DNA of 64,000 nt, from positions 62,001 through 126,000 of the forward strand of contig CALELS010000013.1 in assembly GCA_937902735.1 (NCBI GenBank). Direction: 5' to 3'. Positions 8,684 through 16,759 of this stretch are shown piece after piece. The notes under the pieces are model-generated. The model had not been told where the DNA came from. It made no database searches and saw nothing but the letters and a program-made list of their open reading frames with translations. Both the position numbers and the translations under genes were made by a program. The stretch is from an uncultured Caryophanales bacterium. GTDB taxonomy: Bacteria; Bacillota_I; Bacilli_A; RFN20; CAG-826. Position 1 is the stretch's first letter. Every line of letters starts with the position of its first letter.

Positions 8684-9058
8684 TTATAAAACTTCGACAG
8701 CGAGGGAAACAATTTTCATGTAACCTTCACCCTTATCACGAAGTTCACGAGCCACAGGACCAAAGACACGTGTGCCAATTGGTGCTCCATCATTATCAAT
8801 TAAGACAATGGCGTTATCATCGAAGGCAATTGTAGAACCATCTGGTCTATTGATTGGATGTTTTGTTCTAACAATGACACCTTTAACGATATCAGACTTT
8901 TTGACACGGCCATTTGGAATGGCTTCTTTGACGGCACAGGTAACGATGTCACCAATACCACTTGATTTACGATTGCTACCACCTTTAAGACGGAATACAC
9001 GAACGGAGCGTGCGCCAGAATTATCAGCGACAACAAGATTTGTTTCGTTTTGAATCAT
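8684..9058 (-). CDS. rplN: 50S ribosomal protein L14
   Basis: A 124-residue L14, a beta-barrel protein at the subunit interface. It starts MIQNETNLVVADNSGARS and contains GSNRKSSGIGDIVT and FGPVARELRDKGEGYMKI, the family signature. It starts 3 bases after the rpsQ stop. Confidence 0.97.
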   Translation of the reverse strand: MIQNETNLVVADNSGARSVRVFRLKGGSNRKSSGIGDIVTCAVKEAIPNGRVKKSDIVKGVIVRTKHPINRPDGSTIAFDDNAIVLIDNDGAPIGTRVFGPVARELRDKGEGYMKIVSLAVEVL

Positions 9059-9061
9059 AAC

Positions 9062-9523
9062 CTATTCTCCTTTTTCTTCCTTAACTGTCTTTTTTGTGGT
9101 TTTCTTTGCAGGAGCTTTTTTAGTAGGAACTTTAGCTTCTGCTTTTGCTTCGACTTTGACTTCTTCTTTGACTTCAGGAGCTTTTACTTCTTCAACCTTG
9201 GCTTCGACTTTTTCTTCTTCGGCCTTAGCTTCTTCAAGCATTACTTCCTTAACTTCTTCCTTAAGATCACCTAAGGATTTTTTATCAACAGAGACAAGTC
9301 TCCATCTTTTAGTAGCAGATAATGGGCGGCATGCCATGATGGTAACAGTATCACCAACGTTAGCGACATTGTTTTCATCGTGCGCGTAATACTTATTAGA
9401 ATATTTCACGCGTTTAGCATATTTAGCATGTTTCTTATGAGTTTCAACTTCAACGACGATTGTCTTATTCATCTTGTTAGATTTGACAACACCTTGGAGT
9501 TGGGTTCTTCTATTTCTTTCCAT
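9062..9523 (-). CDS. rpsQ: 30S ribosomal protein S17 with long C-terminal tail
   Basis: S17 is normally about 85 residues; this is 153. The OB-fold core (residues 1-~82, RTQLQGVVKSNKMNKTIVV and CRPLSATKRWRLVSV) is standard. From about residue 88 there is a tail of Glu/Ala/Lys/Val repeats (AEEEKVEAKVEEVKAPEV) ending in a basic KKAPAKKTTKK segment. The reading frame is uninterrupted to the rplN junction, so the tail is part of the protein. Function of the tail is unknown. Confidence 0.97.
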   Translation of the reverse strand: MERNRRTQLQGVVKSNKMNKTIVVEVETHKKHAKYAKRVKYSNKYYAHDENNVANVGDTVTIMACRPLSATKRWRLVSVDKKSLGDLKEEVKEVMLEEAKAEEEKVEAKVEEVKAPEVKEEVKVEAKAEAKVPTKKAPAKKTTKKTVKEEKGE

Positions 9524-9536
9524 TGCTTATGCCTCC

Positions 9537-9734
9537 TTATTTGATTCCGAGTTCTCTTTCGCGTTTGACCATTAAGGCACGTGCGATATCTTTACGAACT
9601 CGTCTTACTTCTTCACCGTGTTCAAGTTGTCCTACTGCTTTTTTACGGCGTAGATTGAATAATTGTTCCTTAAGAAGGTAAATCTTTTCATTTAATTCTT
9701 CATTATTCATTTCACGAAATTCTGAGACTTTCAT
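9537..9734 (-). CDS. rpmC: 50S ribosomal protein L29
   Basis: A 65-residue two-helix L29 found near the exit of the peptide tunnel, where it helps dock trigger factor and SRP. Typical residues are EKIYLLKEQLFNLRRKKAVGQLE and RRVRKDIARALMV. It starts 2 bases after rplP. Confidence 0.96.
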   Translation of the reverse strand: MKVSEFREMNNEELNEKIYLLKEQLFNLRRKKAVGQLEHGEEVRRVRKDIARALMVKRERELGIK

Positions 9735-9736
9735 AA

Positions 9737-10153
9737 TTATTTAACCTCCTTTTTGGCAACGACACGACAGCGGCATGGGAGCTTGTAGCTTGCTAAGCGA
9801 AGAGCTTCGCGAGCGGTGGCTTCTGGAAGTCCACCAAGTTCGAACATGACTCTGTTTGTCTTAACAACAGCAACCCAGGATTCTGGTGAACCTTTACCAC
9901 TACCCATACGGACTTCTGCTGGTTTTTTAGTTTTGGCAAGATGTGGGAAGATGCGGATATAAACTTTACCTTCCTTCTTGCAATAACGGGAGAGGACAAT
10001 ACGAGCAGACTCGATTTGTCTTGATGTAATCCACGCTCCTGTTACGGCTTGAAGACCATATTCACCAAAGGAAACTTCGTTTCCACCTTTGGAAAGGCCT
10101 TCGTATTTGATACCGTGTGGACGACGATATTTAACTCTTTTTGGTTGTAACAT
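9737..10153 (-). CDS. rplP: 50S ribosomal protein L16
   Basis: A 138-residue L16 at the A-site/peptidyl-transferase side of the large subunit. It starts MLQPKRVKYRRPHG and has GRMGSGKG-type residues (VRMGSGKGSPESWVAVV). It lies 3 bases after rpsC. Confidence 0.97.
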   Translation of the reverse strand: MLQPKRVKYRRPHGIKYEGLSKGGNEVSFGEYGLQAVTGAWITSRQIESARIVLSRYCKKEGKVYIRIFPHLAKTKKPAEVRMGSGKGSPESWVAVVKTNRVMFELGGLPEATAREALRLASYKLPCRCRVVAKKEVK

Positions 10154-10156
10154 CTT

Positions 10157-10831
10157 TTATTCCTCCTTCACGGCTTCTTTTTCTGCTAAGACTTCACCTT
10201 TACAGATCCAGACTTTAACACCGAGTCTGCCATAAGGTGTAACAGCTTCCTTAATTGCAAAGTCGATATCACTTCTAAGTGTGGTTAGTGGGACAATACC
10301 TTCCTTATAACCTTCGCTTCTAGCAATATCAGCTCCACCAAGACGTCCACTGACCATGGTCTTAGCACCTTTAGCGCCAGCTTTACGAACTCTTTGGATA
10401 GCTTTCTTTTGTGCAGTTCTGAATGATGCACGATTCTCGAGTTCAGTAGCAATCCATTGAGCAACTAAGTTGGCATCAAGGTCTGGTTGTTTGACTTCAA
10501 CAACGTTGAGTCTAACTTGGCTACCTTTAGCGAGTTTTTCTAAGGCTTTAGTAACTTTGTTGACGTTTGATCCATCTTGACCAATGACAACACCTGGACG
10601 AGCAACGAATACTTGAACAGTTACTACATAACCTTTTGTGTTTTTACGTCTTTCAATTTCCACGTGGGAAAGAAGAGCATCTTTAAGTGTTTTTTCATTT
10701 TCGAGATATTTACGGATAGCAATATCTTGATGAAGGAATTTAGCGTATTCGTTATCTGATGCGAACCAGCGAGAATGCCAATCGCGATTGATACCAACAC
10801 GCATACCAACTGGACTAACTTTTTGACCCAT
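10157..10831 (-). CDS. rpsC: 30S ribosomal protein S3
   Basis: A 224-residue S3, part of the mRNA entry channel with helicase activity. It has the MGQKVSPVGMRVGI start, a type 2 KH domain (PGVVIGQDGSNVNKVTKALEK, split around residue 85) and the C-terminal domain GRLGGADIARSEGYKEG. RBS AGGAGG; follows rplV. Confidence 0.97.
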   Translation of the reverse strand: MGQKVSPVGMRVGINRDWHSRWFASDNEYAKFLHQDIAIRKYLENEKTLKDALLSHVEIERRKNTKGYVVTVQVFVARPGVVIGQDGSNVNKVTKALEKLAKGSQVRLNVVEVKQPDLDANLVAQWIATELENRASFRTAQKKAIQRVRKAGAKGAKTMVSGRLGGADIARSEGYKEGIVPLTTLRSDIDFAIKEAVTPYGRLGVKVWICKGEVLAEKEAVKEE

Positions 10832-10843
10832 TGTATTTACCTC

Positions 10844-11305
10844 CTATCTCGATTTAACCACACAAGTGATGTGGCTAGTTCTTTTTACTAAGCCTGAAGC
10901 AGATCCTTTTGCGCGTGGGAGATATCTTTTCATCTTAATACCATCGCCTGCGTAGATTTCTGCAATGTAGAGGCTTTCTTCTTTCATACCGAAGTTATTG
11001 ATTGCGTTACTGGCAGCTGATTTAACAACTTTTGTAACAGCAGGTGTTGCGGCTTTATTGACATTTGCGAGAATGCCAAGAGCAACGTTGACATCTTTAC
11101 CACGGATAAGATCGATTACTAAGCGAACCTTTCTTGGAGTGACTCTGACATCATATGCAGTTGCACGAGCGGATGTAACAGCTGGTTTTGCTGGCTCGGT
11201 TGGCTTTTCTGCTTTTTTAGCTTTCTTGGCTTCTTTAGCAGGAGCTTCAGCTTTAGGAGTTTCTTCAACGACTTCAGCTTTTTTAGCTTTCTTTTCGGTT
11301 GCCAT
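10844..11305 (-). CDS. rplV: 50S ribosomal protein L22 with N-terminal extension
   Basis: L22 is about 113 residues; this is 153. The core starts near residue 45 (ARATAYDVRVTPRKVRLV) and its tunnel-lining hairpin is near RYLPRAKGSASGLVKRTSH. The extension of about 43 residues is Lys/Ala/Glu/Pro rich (KAEAPAKEAKKAKKAEKP). An AGGAGG RBS directly precedes the extended ATG, which supports this start. Confidence 0.97.
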   Translation of the reverse strand: MATEKKAKKAEVVEETPKAEAPAKEAKKAKKAEKPTEPAKPAVTSARATAYDVRVTPRKVRLVIDLIRGKDVNVALGILANVNKAATPAVTKVVKSAASNAINNFGMKEESLYIAEIYAGDGIKMKRYLPRAKGSASGLVKRTSHITCVVKSR

Positions 11306-11315
11306 ATGTTACCTC

Positions 11316-11606
11316 CTATTTTCTAGCCGCCGCTTTATCTTCGGCGTTGTTACCGTGGTGACCTTTGAAGGTACGGGTTGGGGCGAATTCGCCTAACTTA
11401 TGTCCGACCATATCTTCGGTTACATATACGGTGATGTGTTCGCGTCCGTTATAGACTGCGAATGTATGTTCGACAAATGAAGGGTAAATTGTTGAACGAC
11501 GTGACCAAGTTTTGATAACTTCTTTTTTGTTAGCAGCATTGAGAGCGTCTACTCTTTTGAGTAAGTAAGCATCACAGAATGCGCCTTTTTTCAAACTACG
11601 TGACAT
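11316..11606 (-). CDS. rpsS: 30S ribosomal protein S19
   Basis: About 96 residues from MSRSLKKGAFCDAYLLKRV. S19 sits in the head near the A-site finger. The signature HNGREHITVYVTEDMVGHK appears here as YNGREHITVYVTEDMVGHK. I use ATG 11604-11606, with AAAGGA about 10 bases upstream, instead of an in-frame TTG nine bases earlier. Confidence 0.97.
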   Translation of the reverse strand: MSRSLKKGAFCDAYLLKRVDALNAANKKEVIKTWSRRSTIYPSFVEHTFAVYNGREHITVYVTEDMVGHKLGEFAPTRTFKGHHGNNAEDKAAARK

Positions 11607-11627
11607 ATTTATCAATTTCCTTTCTTA

Positions 11628-12461
11628 TTATTTGTCGTTTATTCTTCTCACGATTAATCTTGTGGAAGCTTTTTTCATTTTTCTTGTCTTGACACCAAGA
11701 GCACGTTTACCCCAAGGGGTACGTGGAGCATCACGACCAACTGGTGATTTACCTTCACCACCACCATGAGGGTGATCGTTAGGGTTCATAACAGAACCAC
11801 GGACGGTTGGACGAGTTCCAAGCCATCTGGTCTTACCAGCTTTACCTTTGTTAACAAGGTTGTAATCTTCGTTACCAACGATACCAATTGTGGCACGGCA
11901 GGTTTCGAGGACTTTTCTTACTTCACCTGAAGCAAGACGAAGGATGACATATTTTCCTTCTTTACCAAGGATTTGTGCACTTGTACCAGCAGCGCGGCAC
12001 ATTTGTCCACCTTTCTTTGGTTGTAATTCAACGTTATGGATGAAGGTACCTTCTGGAATGTTCTTAAGTGGAAGAGCATTACCAACCTTAATATCCACTT
12101 CTTCACCAGAGACAACTTTGTCTCCGACTTTTAAGCCTTGAGGGGCCAAGATATATCTCTTTTCGCCATCTTTGTAAGCGAGAAGGAGAATATTTGCATT
12201 GCGGTTTGGATCATATTCAACCGCTTTGACTGTTGCTTCAATGTTGTCTTTGTTACGTTTGAAGTCAACAAGACGATAACGACGTTTATGACCACCACCA
12301 ATGTGACGGGTTGTGATAACACCTTGGTTATTACGTCCGCCAGTTTTACTAAGCTTAACAGTTAAACTTTTTTCAGGAGTTTTTTTGGTGATTTCGTCAA
12401 ATGTTAGATTCGTCATGTTACGACGAGACGCCGATGTCGGTCTGTAAGTTCTAATTGACAT
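11628..12461 (-). CDS. rplB: 50S ribosomal protein L2
   Basis: A 277-residue L2, the universal protein at the base of the peptidyl-transferase centre. Both domains are present and the essential C-terminal histidine motif is seen in PNDHPHGGGEGKSPVGRD. Order rplW-rplB-rpsS is standard; RBS AGGAGG. Confidence 0.98.
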   Translation of the reverse strand: MSIRTYRPTSASRRNMTNLTFDEITKKTPEKSLTVKLSKTGGRNNQGVITTRHIGGGHKRRYRLVDFKRNKDNIEATVKAVEYDPNRNANILLLAYKDGEKRYILAPQGLKVGDKVVSGEEVDIKVGNALPLKNIPEGTFIHNVELQPKKGGQMCRAAGTSAQILGKEGKYVILRLASGEVRKVLETCRATIGIVGNEDYNLVNKGKAGKTRWLGTRPTVRGSVMNPNDHPHGGGEGKSPVGRDAPRTPWGKRALGVKTRKMKKASTRLIVRRINDK

Positions 12462-12501
12462 TTTTAACCTCCTATATTGATGAGTAAATTGAATTATTCA
12501 A

Positions 12502-12831
12502 TTACTCCTTGAACAAGTCGATTGCTTCGCCTTCTGCGACAGTAACAATCGCTTTTTTGAATCCTGGGATGGTTCCTTTATAACGACCACCTCTGGATGT
12601 TTCAGTTGCACGAACATTAATGATATTAACTTCTGTAACTTTAACACCGAAGATATTTTGGAAAGCCTTCTTAACTTCAGCGCGGTTAGCGGTTTTGCTA
12701 ACTTTAACGGTTACTTTGTTTTGTTCTTGCACGAGAGCCATTGTTTTTTCAGTAAGTACTGGTTCAACGATTACATCGTAATCATGAATTGTTGCTTTGC
12801 TTAATTTGGCTTCTTTTGCTTTCTTTGCCAT
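12502..12831 (-). CDS. rplW: 50S ribosomal protein L23
   Basis: A 109-residue L23, at the peptide exit where SRP and trigger factor dock. It contains VIVEPVLTEKTMALVQEQNK and RAEVKKAFQNIFGVKV, typical of the family. The first ~15 residues are slightly longer than usual. It starts just after the rplD stop. Confidence 0.96.
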   Translation of the reverse strand: MAKKAKEAKLSKATIHDYDVIVEPVLTEKTMALVQEQNKVTVKVSKTANRAEVKKAFQNIFGVKVTEVNIINVRATETSRGGRYKGTIPGFKKAIVTVAEGEAIDLFKE

Positions 12832-12832
12832 A

Positions 12833-13471
12833 TTACTTCAATGCCTCCTCAACTACTTTGACAGTTTCTTTATCCATGACAACTTTGTTGAAGTACATTA
12901 AGTCATAGACTGAAACGTTATTTGCGGCAGTGACGACGACGTTAGCAAGGTTTTGAGCAGAGAGGATTAAGTTATCATCAGCTTCTTTAAGAACAATGAG
13001 GACTTTGCCTTCTGCATTAAGGGCTTTAAGCATAGCGACAACAGCTTTTGTCTTAATTTCCTTAAATTCGAATTTGTCAACGACGACGAGTCTACCCTCT
13101 CTAACCACGACACTATAAGCAGATCTGAGTGCTAATTTGTGTTCTTTACGGTTTTGAGCAATTTTGTGGTTTTGGACACCAGTTGGACCAAAGACGGTTC
13201 CACCACCAACCCAGATTGGGGAGCGGCTACTACCAGCACGAGCGCGACCAGTTCCTTTTTGACGCCATGGTTTTTTACCACCACCGCTAACTTCATCGCG
13301 TTTTTTGGTCTTAGCTGTGTCTTGACGCATGTTTGCTTGGTAAGTAATTACAGCATCATGCATCACTTGTTTATGTTCTTCGACTGCGAATACGCTTGCA
13401 TCGAGAGAAACACTACCTAATTTTTCACCTGCTTGAGAATAAGTGGTGACAGATACTTTCTTTTCAGCCAT
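12833..13471 (-). CDS. rplD: 50S ribosomal protein L4
   Basis: A 212-residue L4 with the tunnel-loop segment KKPWRQKGTGRARAGSSRSP around residues 65-84 and the dimerisation-type C-terminal fold. In Enterobacteria L4 represses its own S10 operon through the leader; whether that holds here is untested. It starts 2 bases after rplC. Confidence 0.97.
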   Translation of the reverse strand: MAEKKVSVTTYSQAGEKLGSVSLDASVFAVEEHKQVMHDAVITYQANMRQDTAKTKKRDEVSGGGKKPWRQKGTGRARAGSSRSPIWVGGGTVFGPTGVQNHKIAQNRKEHKLALRSAYSVVVREGRLVVVDKFEFKEIKTKAVVAMLKALNAEGKVLIVLKEADDNLILSAQNLANVVVTAANNVSVYDLMYFNKVVMDKETVKVVEEALK

Positions 13472-13473
13472 AG

Positions 13474-14364
13474 TTATTCTCCTTTCTCTTCGGCAGCAGG
13501 TTCTGCCTTTTCTTCAGCCTTAGCGGCTTCTTCTTTTGCAGCTTCTTCAGCTTTCTTTGCTTCTTCAGCTTCTTTAGCAGCGGCAGCTTCAGCTTCTGCT
13601 AATCTCTTAGCTTCTTCTTCTGCGGCTTTGATAGCAGCTTCTTCAGCTTCTTTTCTTGCTTTTGCTTCAGCTTCAGCAGCTCTCTTTTCAGCTTCGAAGT
13701 CTACAAGTTCATGTACCTTTTCAGCTTGTCCAATTTGTTCTTTAACAGCAGATCTAACTACTACTAAGGATTTCTTGGCGCCTGGTACGCTACCTCTGAC
13801 GAGGATGTAATTCTTTTCAGCATTTACTTCAACAACTAATTGATTGAGGATGGTGCTGGAGAGATTGCCATGATGACCACTCATCTTCTTTCCTGGGATA
13901 ACACGAGCATTGTTACGACCGTTGTTAGCGAAGGAACCTTGACCGCGGTGATAACCAGAACCATGACCTTTAGGACCAATCTTATGACCCCAACGTTTGA
14001 TGACACCAGCATAACCACGTCCTTTTGAAGTACCGATTACGTCAACGACTTCACCGGCTTTGAAGATATCAGCTTTGACTTCATCACCAACTTTGTAGTT
14101 AGCAAGTTCATCACCTTTGATTTCGCGAAGAACCTTTTGAGCTTTGACATTAGCTTTAGCAAAGTGACCGCGTTCAGCTTTGTTAACTTTGGATTCTTTC
14201 TTTTCTTCAATACCGACTTGAAGAGCGGCATAACCATCTTTTTCTACGGTTTTAACTTGAGTGACTACATTTGGTAAGACTTCAATAACAGTAACGGCAT
14301 ACATTGTTCCATCTTTAGCGAAGACTTCAGTCATGCCCATTTTACGTCCGAGAATTTCTTTCAT
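13474..14364 (-). CDS. rplC: 50S ribosomal protein L3 with long C-terminal tail
   Basis: L3 is about 209 residues; this is 296. The core ends near residue 213 after the usual GSVPGAKKSLVVVR segment, and the peptidyl-transferase-facing loop (KRWGHKIGPKGHGSGYHRG) is intact. The rest is an about 80-residue Ala/Glu/Lys-rich segment (EAEEAAIKAAEEEAKRL and similar) predicted to be a long charged helix or coiled coil. The frame stays open up to rplD, 2 bases later. The role of the tail is unknown. Confidence 0.97.
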   Translation of the reverse strand: MKEILGRKMGMTEVFAKDGTMYAVTVIEVLPNVVTQVKTVEKDGYAALQVGIEEKKESKVNKAERGHFAKANVKAQKVLREIKGDELANYKVGDEVKADIFKAGEVVDVIGTSKGRGYAGVIKRWGHKIGPKGHGSGYHRGQGSFANNGRNNARVIPGKKMSGHHGNLSSTILNQLVVEVNAEKNYILVRGSVPGAKKSLVVVRSAVKEQIGQAEKVHELVDFEAEKRAAEAEAKARKEAEEAAIKAAEEEAKRLAEAEAAAAKEAEEAKKAEEAAKEEAAKAEEKAEPAAEEKGE

Positions 14365-14377
14365 CGTGCCTTACCTC

Positions 14378-14689
14378 CTATAACTTGATATCGATATCGA
14401 CTCCGCTTGGTAAATCGAGTTTCTTAAGAGCCTCGACTGTTTCCTTTGTAGGATCAGTGATATCAATAAGTCTTTTGTGTGTTCTAATTTCGAACTGCTC
14501 ACGAGAATCTTTATATTTGTGAACAGCACGCAAGATTGTATACACTTGCTTTTCCGTCGGGAGCGGAATTGGGCCAACAACACCGGCACCAGTTTTCTTT
14601 GCAGCGACAATGATCTTTTCGACACTAGCATCTAGAATCTTGTGATCATAAGCTTGCAAACGAACCCGAATGCTTTTTACTTTTGCCAT
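14378..14689 (-). CDS. rpsJ: 30S ribosomal protein S10
   Basis: First gene of the ribosomal operon, 103 residues. S10 (NusE) is a head protein of the 30S subunit and also takes part in NusB/NusG antitermination. The start MAKVKSIRVRLQAYDHKILD and the motif GPIPLPTEKQVYTILR are typical. AGGAGG precedes the ATG. Confidence 0.98.
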   Translation of the reverse strand: MAKVKSIRVRLQAYDHKILDASVEKIIVAAKKTGAGVVGPIPLPTEKQVYTILRAVHKYKDSREQFEIRTHKRLIDITDPTKETVEALKKLDLPSGVDIDIKL

Positions 14690-14820
14690 GAATTTTCCTC
14701 CTAAATATCTTTTCAGGCTTTAACGTCTGCTCCTTACGAATTCCCTGATAAACCCTTTCATGACAACGCCTGTTGGTGTATCAGCAACCTCGCATATCTA
14801 CGCAAACGACAACGTGTAAT
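14690..14820 (-). promoter_or_regulatory. 5' leader of the S10 operon with a candidate hairpin
   Basis: The transcript between the proposed promoter and rpsJ is about 130 bases. It can form a stem with CTGATA (plus strand 14779-14784 side) and TATCAG (14745-14750 side), extended by three more pairs after a C-U mismatch. Inside lies a possible 13-codon frame (14720-14761, MKGFIREFVRSRR). r-protein leaders often bind a product of the operon; that this one does is inference. Confidence 0.45.
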
Positions 14821-14848
14821 ATATTAATGTATATAAAATATAATGCAA
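14821..14848 (-). promoter_or_regulatory. Candidate promoter of the S10 operon
   Basis: On the minus strand, TTGCAT (14843-14848) and TAATAT (14821-14826) are separated by 16 bases. This fits a sigma-A promoter placed about 130 bases before rpsJ, and no gene intervenes. Confidence 0.5.
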
Positions 14849-14894
14849 GCGAAAAATACACTTTTTCATTTAGGTTAATTAGTTTCTAACCTCG

Positions 14895-14930
14895 ATTTTT
14901 GCTTAATATTTTGTTGAATTTTTGCTTAAT
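14895..14930. repeat. Two direct copies of ATTTTTGCTTAAT upstream of the S10 promoter
   Basis: The 13-base string ATTTTTGCTTAAT occurs at 14895-14907 and 14918-14930, 23 bases apart, about two helical turns, 50-80 bases upstream of the proposed promoter. The 14849-15038 spacer otherwise holds only AT-rich sequence and an AGGTTA...TAACCT inverted repeat near 14872-14892. The copies could be an UP-type element or a factor site; nothing proves it. Confidence 0.35.
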
Positions 14931-15038
14931 TTTGACTCAAAAACAAGGTGAATTTTTGTTGATTTGAAGCACTTTTTCGAGTGAATAAAATAAGGATTTT
15001 TAATGCAAAATAGTAGATTTCCTATATGAAATTTAAAT

Positions 15039-15062
15039 AAAAAATCCTACTTTGTAGTAGGA
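15039..15062 (-). terminator. Rho-independent terminator after queH
   Basis: Minus-strand stem TCCTAC/GTAGGA with a 6-base loop, followed by six T. It begins about 20 bases after the queH stop and closes the prs-tgt-queA-queH unit. Confidence 0.75.
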
Positions 15063-15082
15063 AATTTATAACAAATAATAAT

Positions 15083-15736
15083 TTATTTTTCTTCTTTTGA
15101 ATCATCGTAGGCAATACGTGCTTCGTATGAATATTTGCACCCACAATAAAGTTGTTGATAAAGATTGTATTTTTGTTTCATCTCTTTAACGCGAAGTAAT
15201 CCGTTATTCTTTTTGAAATCAGAGAATAAATATTTTGTATTCGGATATTTCTTTTGAAGCTTCTCGCCTATTTCATTTAATTTTTGTGAATTCTTTTGAC
15301 GAGATATAGTCATGATAGTGCAAAAATAATCATAATCATTATCAGAAGCATATTTATATGCTTCATCCATTCTTTTTTCATAGCAAGCAAAACATCTTTT
15401 TCCACCTTCTGGAACGTCTTTTAAAGGTTCTAGAGTTTTGTTAAATTCATCGTTTCTATATGATGGAATAACTAACTTAATTTTCTTACCATAATCCTTT
15501 TCAAATAGAGGAAGAAATCTCTTTAATTCGTCTCTTCTACGATTATATTCTGACTCCGGATAAATATTTGAGTTGTTGTAGTAAATAGTGACATCAAAAT
15601 GGTCTGTTAACAAAGTTAAAGGATAAGACGAGCATGGTGCACAGCAAGCATGAATTAAAAGAGTTGGTTTCTTATCCAACTTATCAACTTCTTTAAAAGT
15701 TTCTAATGCTTGTAATTGATAATTAATCTTTTCCAT
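15083..15736 (-). CDS. queH: Epoxyqueuosine reductase QueH
   Basis: The family (formerly DUF208) reduces epoxyqueuosine to queuosine in tRNA, replacing the cobalamin enzyme QueG. The cysteine-pair motif HACCAPCSSYP is near residue 28 from the chosen start, and a second pair CFACYEKRM plus a late YCGCKYS complete the metal/Fe-S ligands. I start at ATG 15734-15736, which overlaps the queA stop by 14 bases; an earlier ATG pair at 15779-15784 has no RBS. Context with queA and tgt makes the assignment firm. Confidence 0.93.
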   Translation of the reverse strand: MEKINYQLQALETFKEVDKLDKKPTLLIHACCAPCSSYPLTLLTDHFDVTIYYNNSNIYPESEYNRRRDELKRFLPLFEKDYGKKIKLVIPSYRNDEFNKTLEPLKDVPEGGKRCFACYEKRMDEAYKYASDNDYDYFCTIMTISRQKNSQKLNEIGEKLQKKYPNTKYLFSDFKKNNGLLRVKEMKQKYNLYQQLYCGCKYSYEARIAYDDSKEEK

Positions 15737-16757
15737 GAATGAACATTGAGTCTCCAAATGAGAAGAAATGATATTTTTCATCAACAGCGTGTTTATAAAC
15801 TTCTAACGTGAATTCTCTGCCCATAAGAGCTGAAACTAGCATAATTAGAGTAGATTTTGGTAAATGAAAGTTTGTAATTAAAGCATCTATTGCTAAGAAT
15901 TTATACCCAGGTTTGATAAAGATTGCTGTATCTTCTTCACATTCTTTAAATTCACCATATTTTTGCATTATGGCTTCAAGGGTTCTTGTAGCGGTAGTTC
16001 CTACTGCAATAATTCTTCTATTTTCTTTTTTAGCAAGATTAAGTCTATCAGCAGTTTCTTTTGACATTAAGAAATGCTCTGAGTGCATTTTATGTTCTTC
16101 GACAGTCTTCTCTTTAACTGGCTTAAATGTTCCTAAACCAATATGTAAAGTAACATCTAGTATTTCAACACCTTTATCTTTAATTCTTTGAATTAATTCA
16201 TCAGTGAAATGAAATCCCGCAGTAGGTGCAGCAGCGCTTCCTAGTACTTTTGCATAAACGGTTTGATATCTCGAATTATCATCGCACTGTCTTTTGATAT
16301 ATGGTGGAAGAGGCATCAAGCCTACTTCATTAAGAATCTCGAGGAAAATACCATTATAAATAAATTCCATGATTCTAATACCTTCATCCTTAACTTCAAG
16401 ACATCTTGCTTTTAATTTGCCTTCGCCAAAAGAAATGATTGATCCAACTTTAATTGGTTTAGCATTGCCGCATAAGCATTCCCAAATATCATCTTTAATT
16501 TGTTTTAAAAGTAAGACTTCAACTTTTGCGTTTGTTTCTTCTTTAATTCCGAATAATCTAGCAGGCAAAACCTTAGTATTATTTCTTACTAAAACATCAC
16601 CAGGTTTAAGGTAATCAATAACGTCATGAAAAATTCTATCTTCATAAGTTTTTGTATCTTTGTTAATAACTAAAAGACGAGACTCATCACGCTTTTGAGC
16701 GGGTTTCTGAGCGATTAATTCTTCTGGAAGTTCAAAATTAAAGAGTTCTATATCCAT
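15723..16757 (-). CDS. queA: S-adenosylmethionine:tRNA ribosyltransferase-isomerase QueA
   Basis: A 344-residue QueA, which transfers and rearranges the ribosyl part of SAM onto preQ1-modified tRNA to make epoxyqueuosine. Family segments include PEELIAQKPAQKRDESRLLV at the start, HVRNNTKVLPARL-type residues (here VRNNTKVLPARLFG), APTAGFHFT near residue 180 and TNFHLPKSTLIMLVSA near 295. It lies 2 bases after tgt and overlaps queH, giving the last three steps of queuosine synthesis in one unit. No preQ1-making genes are in the window, so the base may be salvaged. Confidence 0.97.
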   Translation of the reverse strand: MDIELFNFELPEELIAQKPAQKRDESRLLVINKDTKTYEDRIFHDVIDYLKPGDVLVRNNTKVLPARLFGIKEETNAKVEVLLLKQIKDDIWECLCGNAKPIKVGSIISFGEGKLKARCLEVKDEGIRIMEFIYNGIFLEILNEVGLMPLPPYIKRQCDDNSRYQTVYAKVLGSAAAPTAGFHFTDELIQRIKDKGVEILDVTLHIGLGTFKPVKEKTVEEHKMHSEHFLMSKETADRLNLAKKENRRIIAVGTTATRTLEAIMQKYGEFKECEEDTAIFIKPGYKFLAIDALITNFHLPKSTLIMLVSALMGREFTLEVYKHAVDEKYHFFSFGDSMFIHGKD

Positions 16758-16759
16758 CT

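Noticed and set aside
14690..15082. A protein gene in the longest gene-free stretch
   Set aside because: Only the leader, promoter, repeats and a terminator are seen; no frame of useful length with an RBS.
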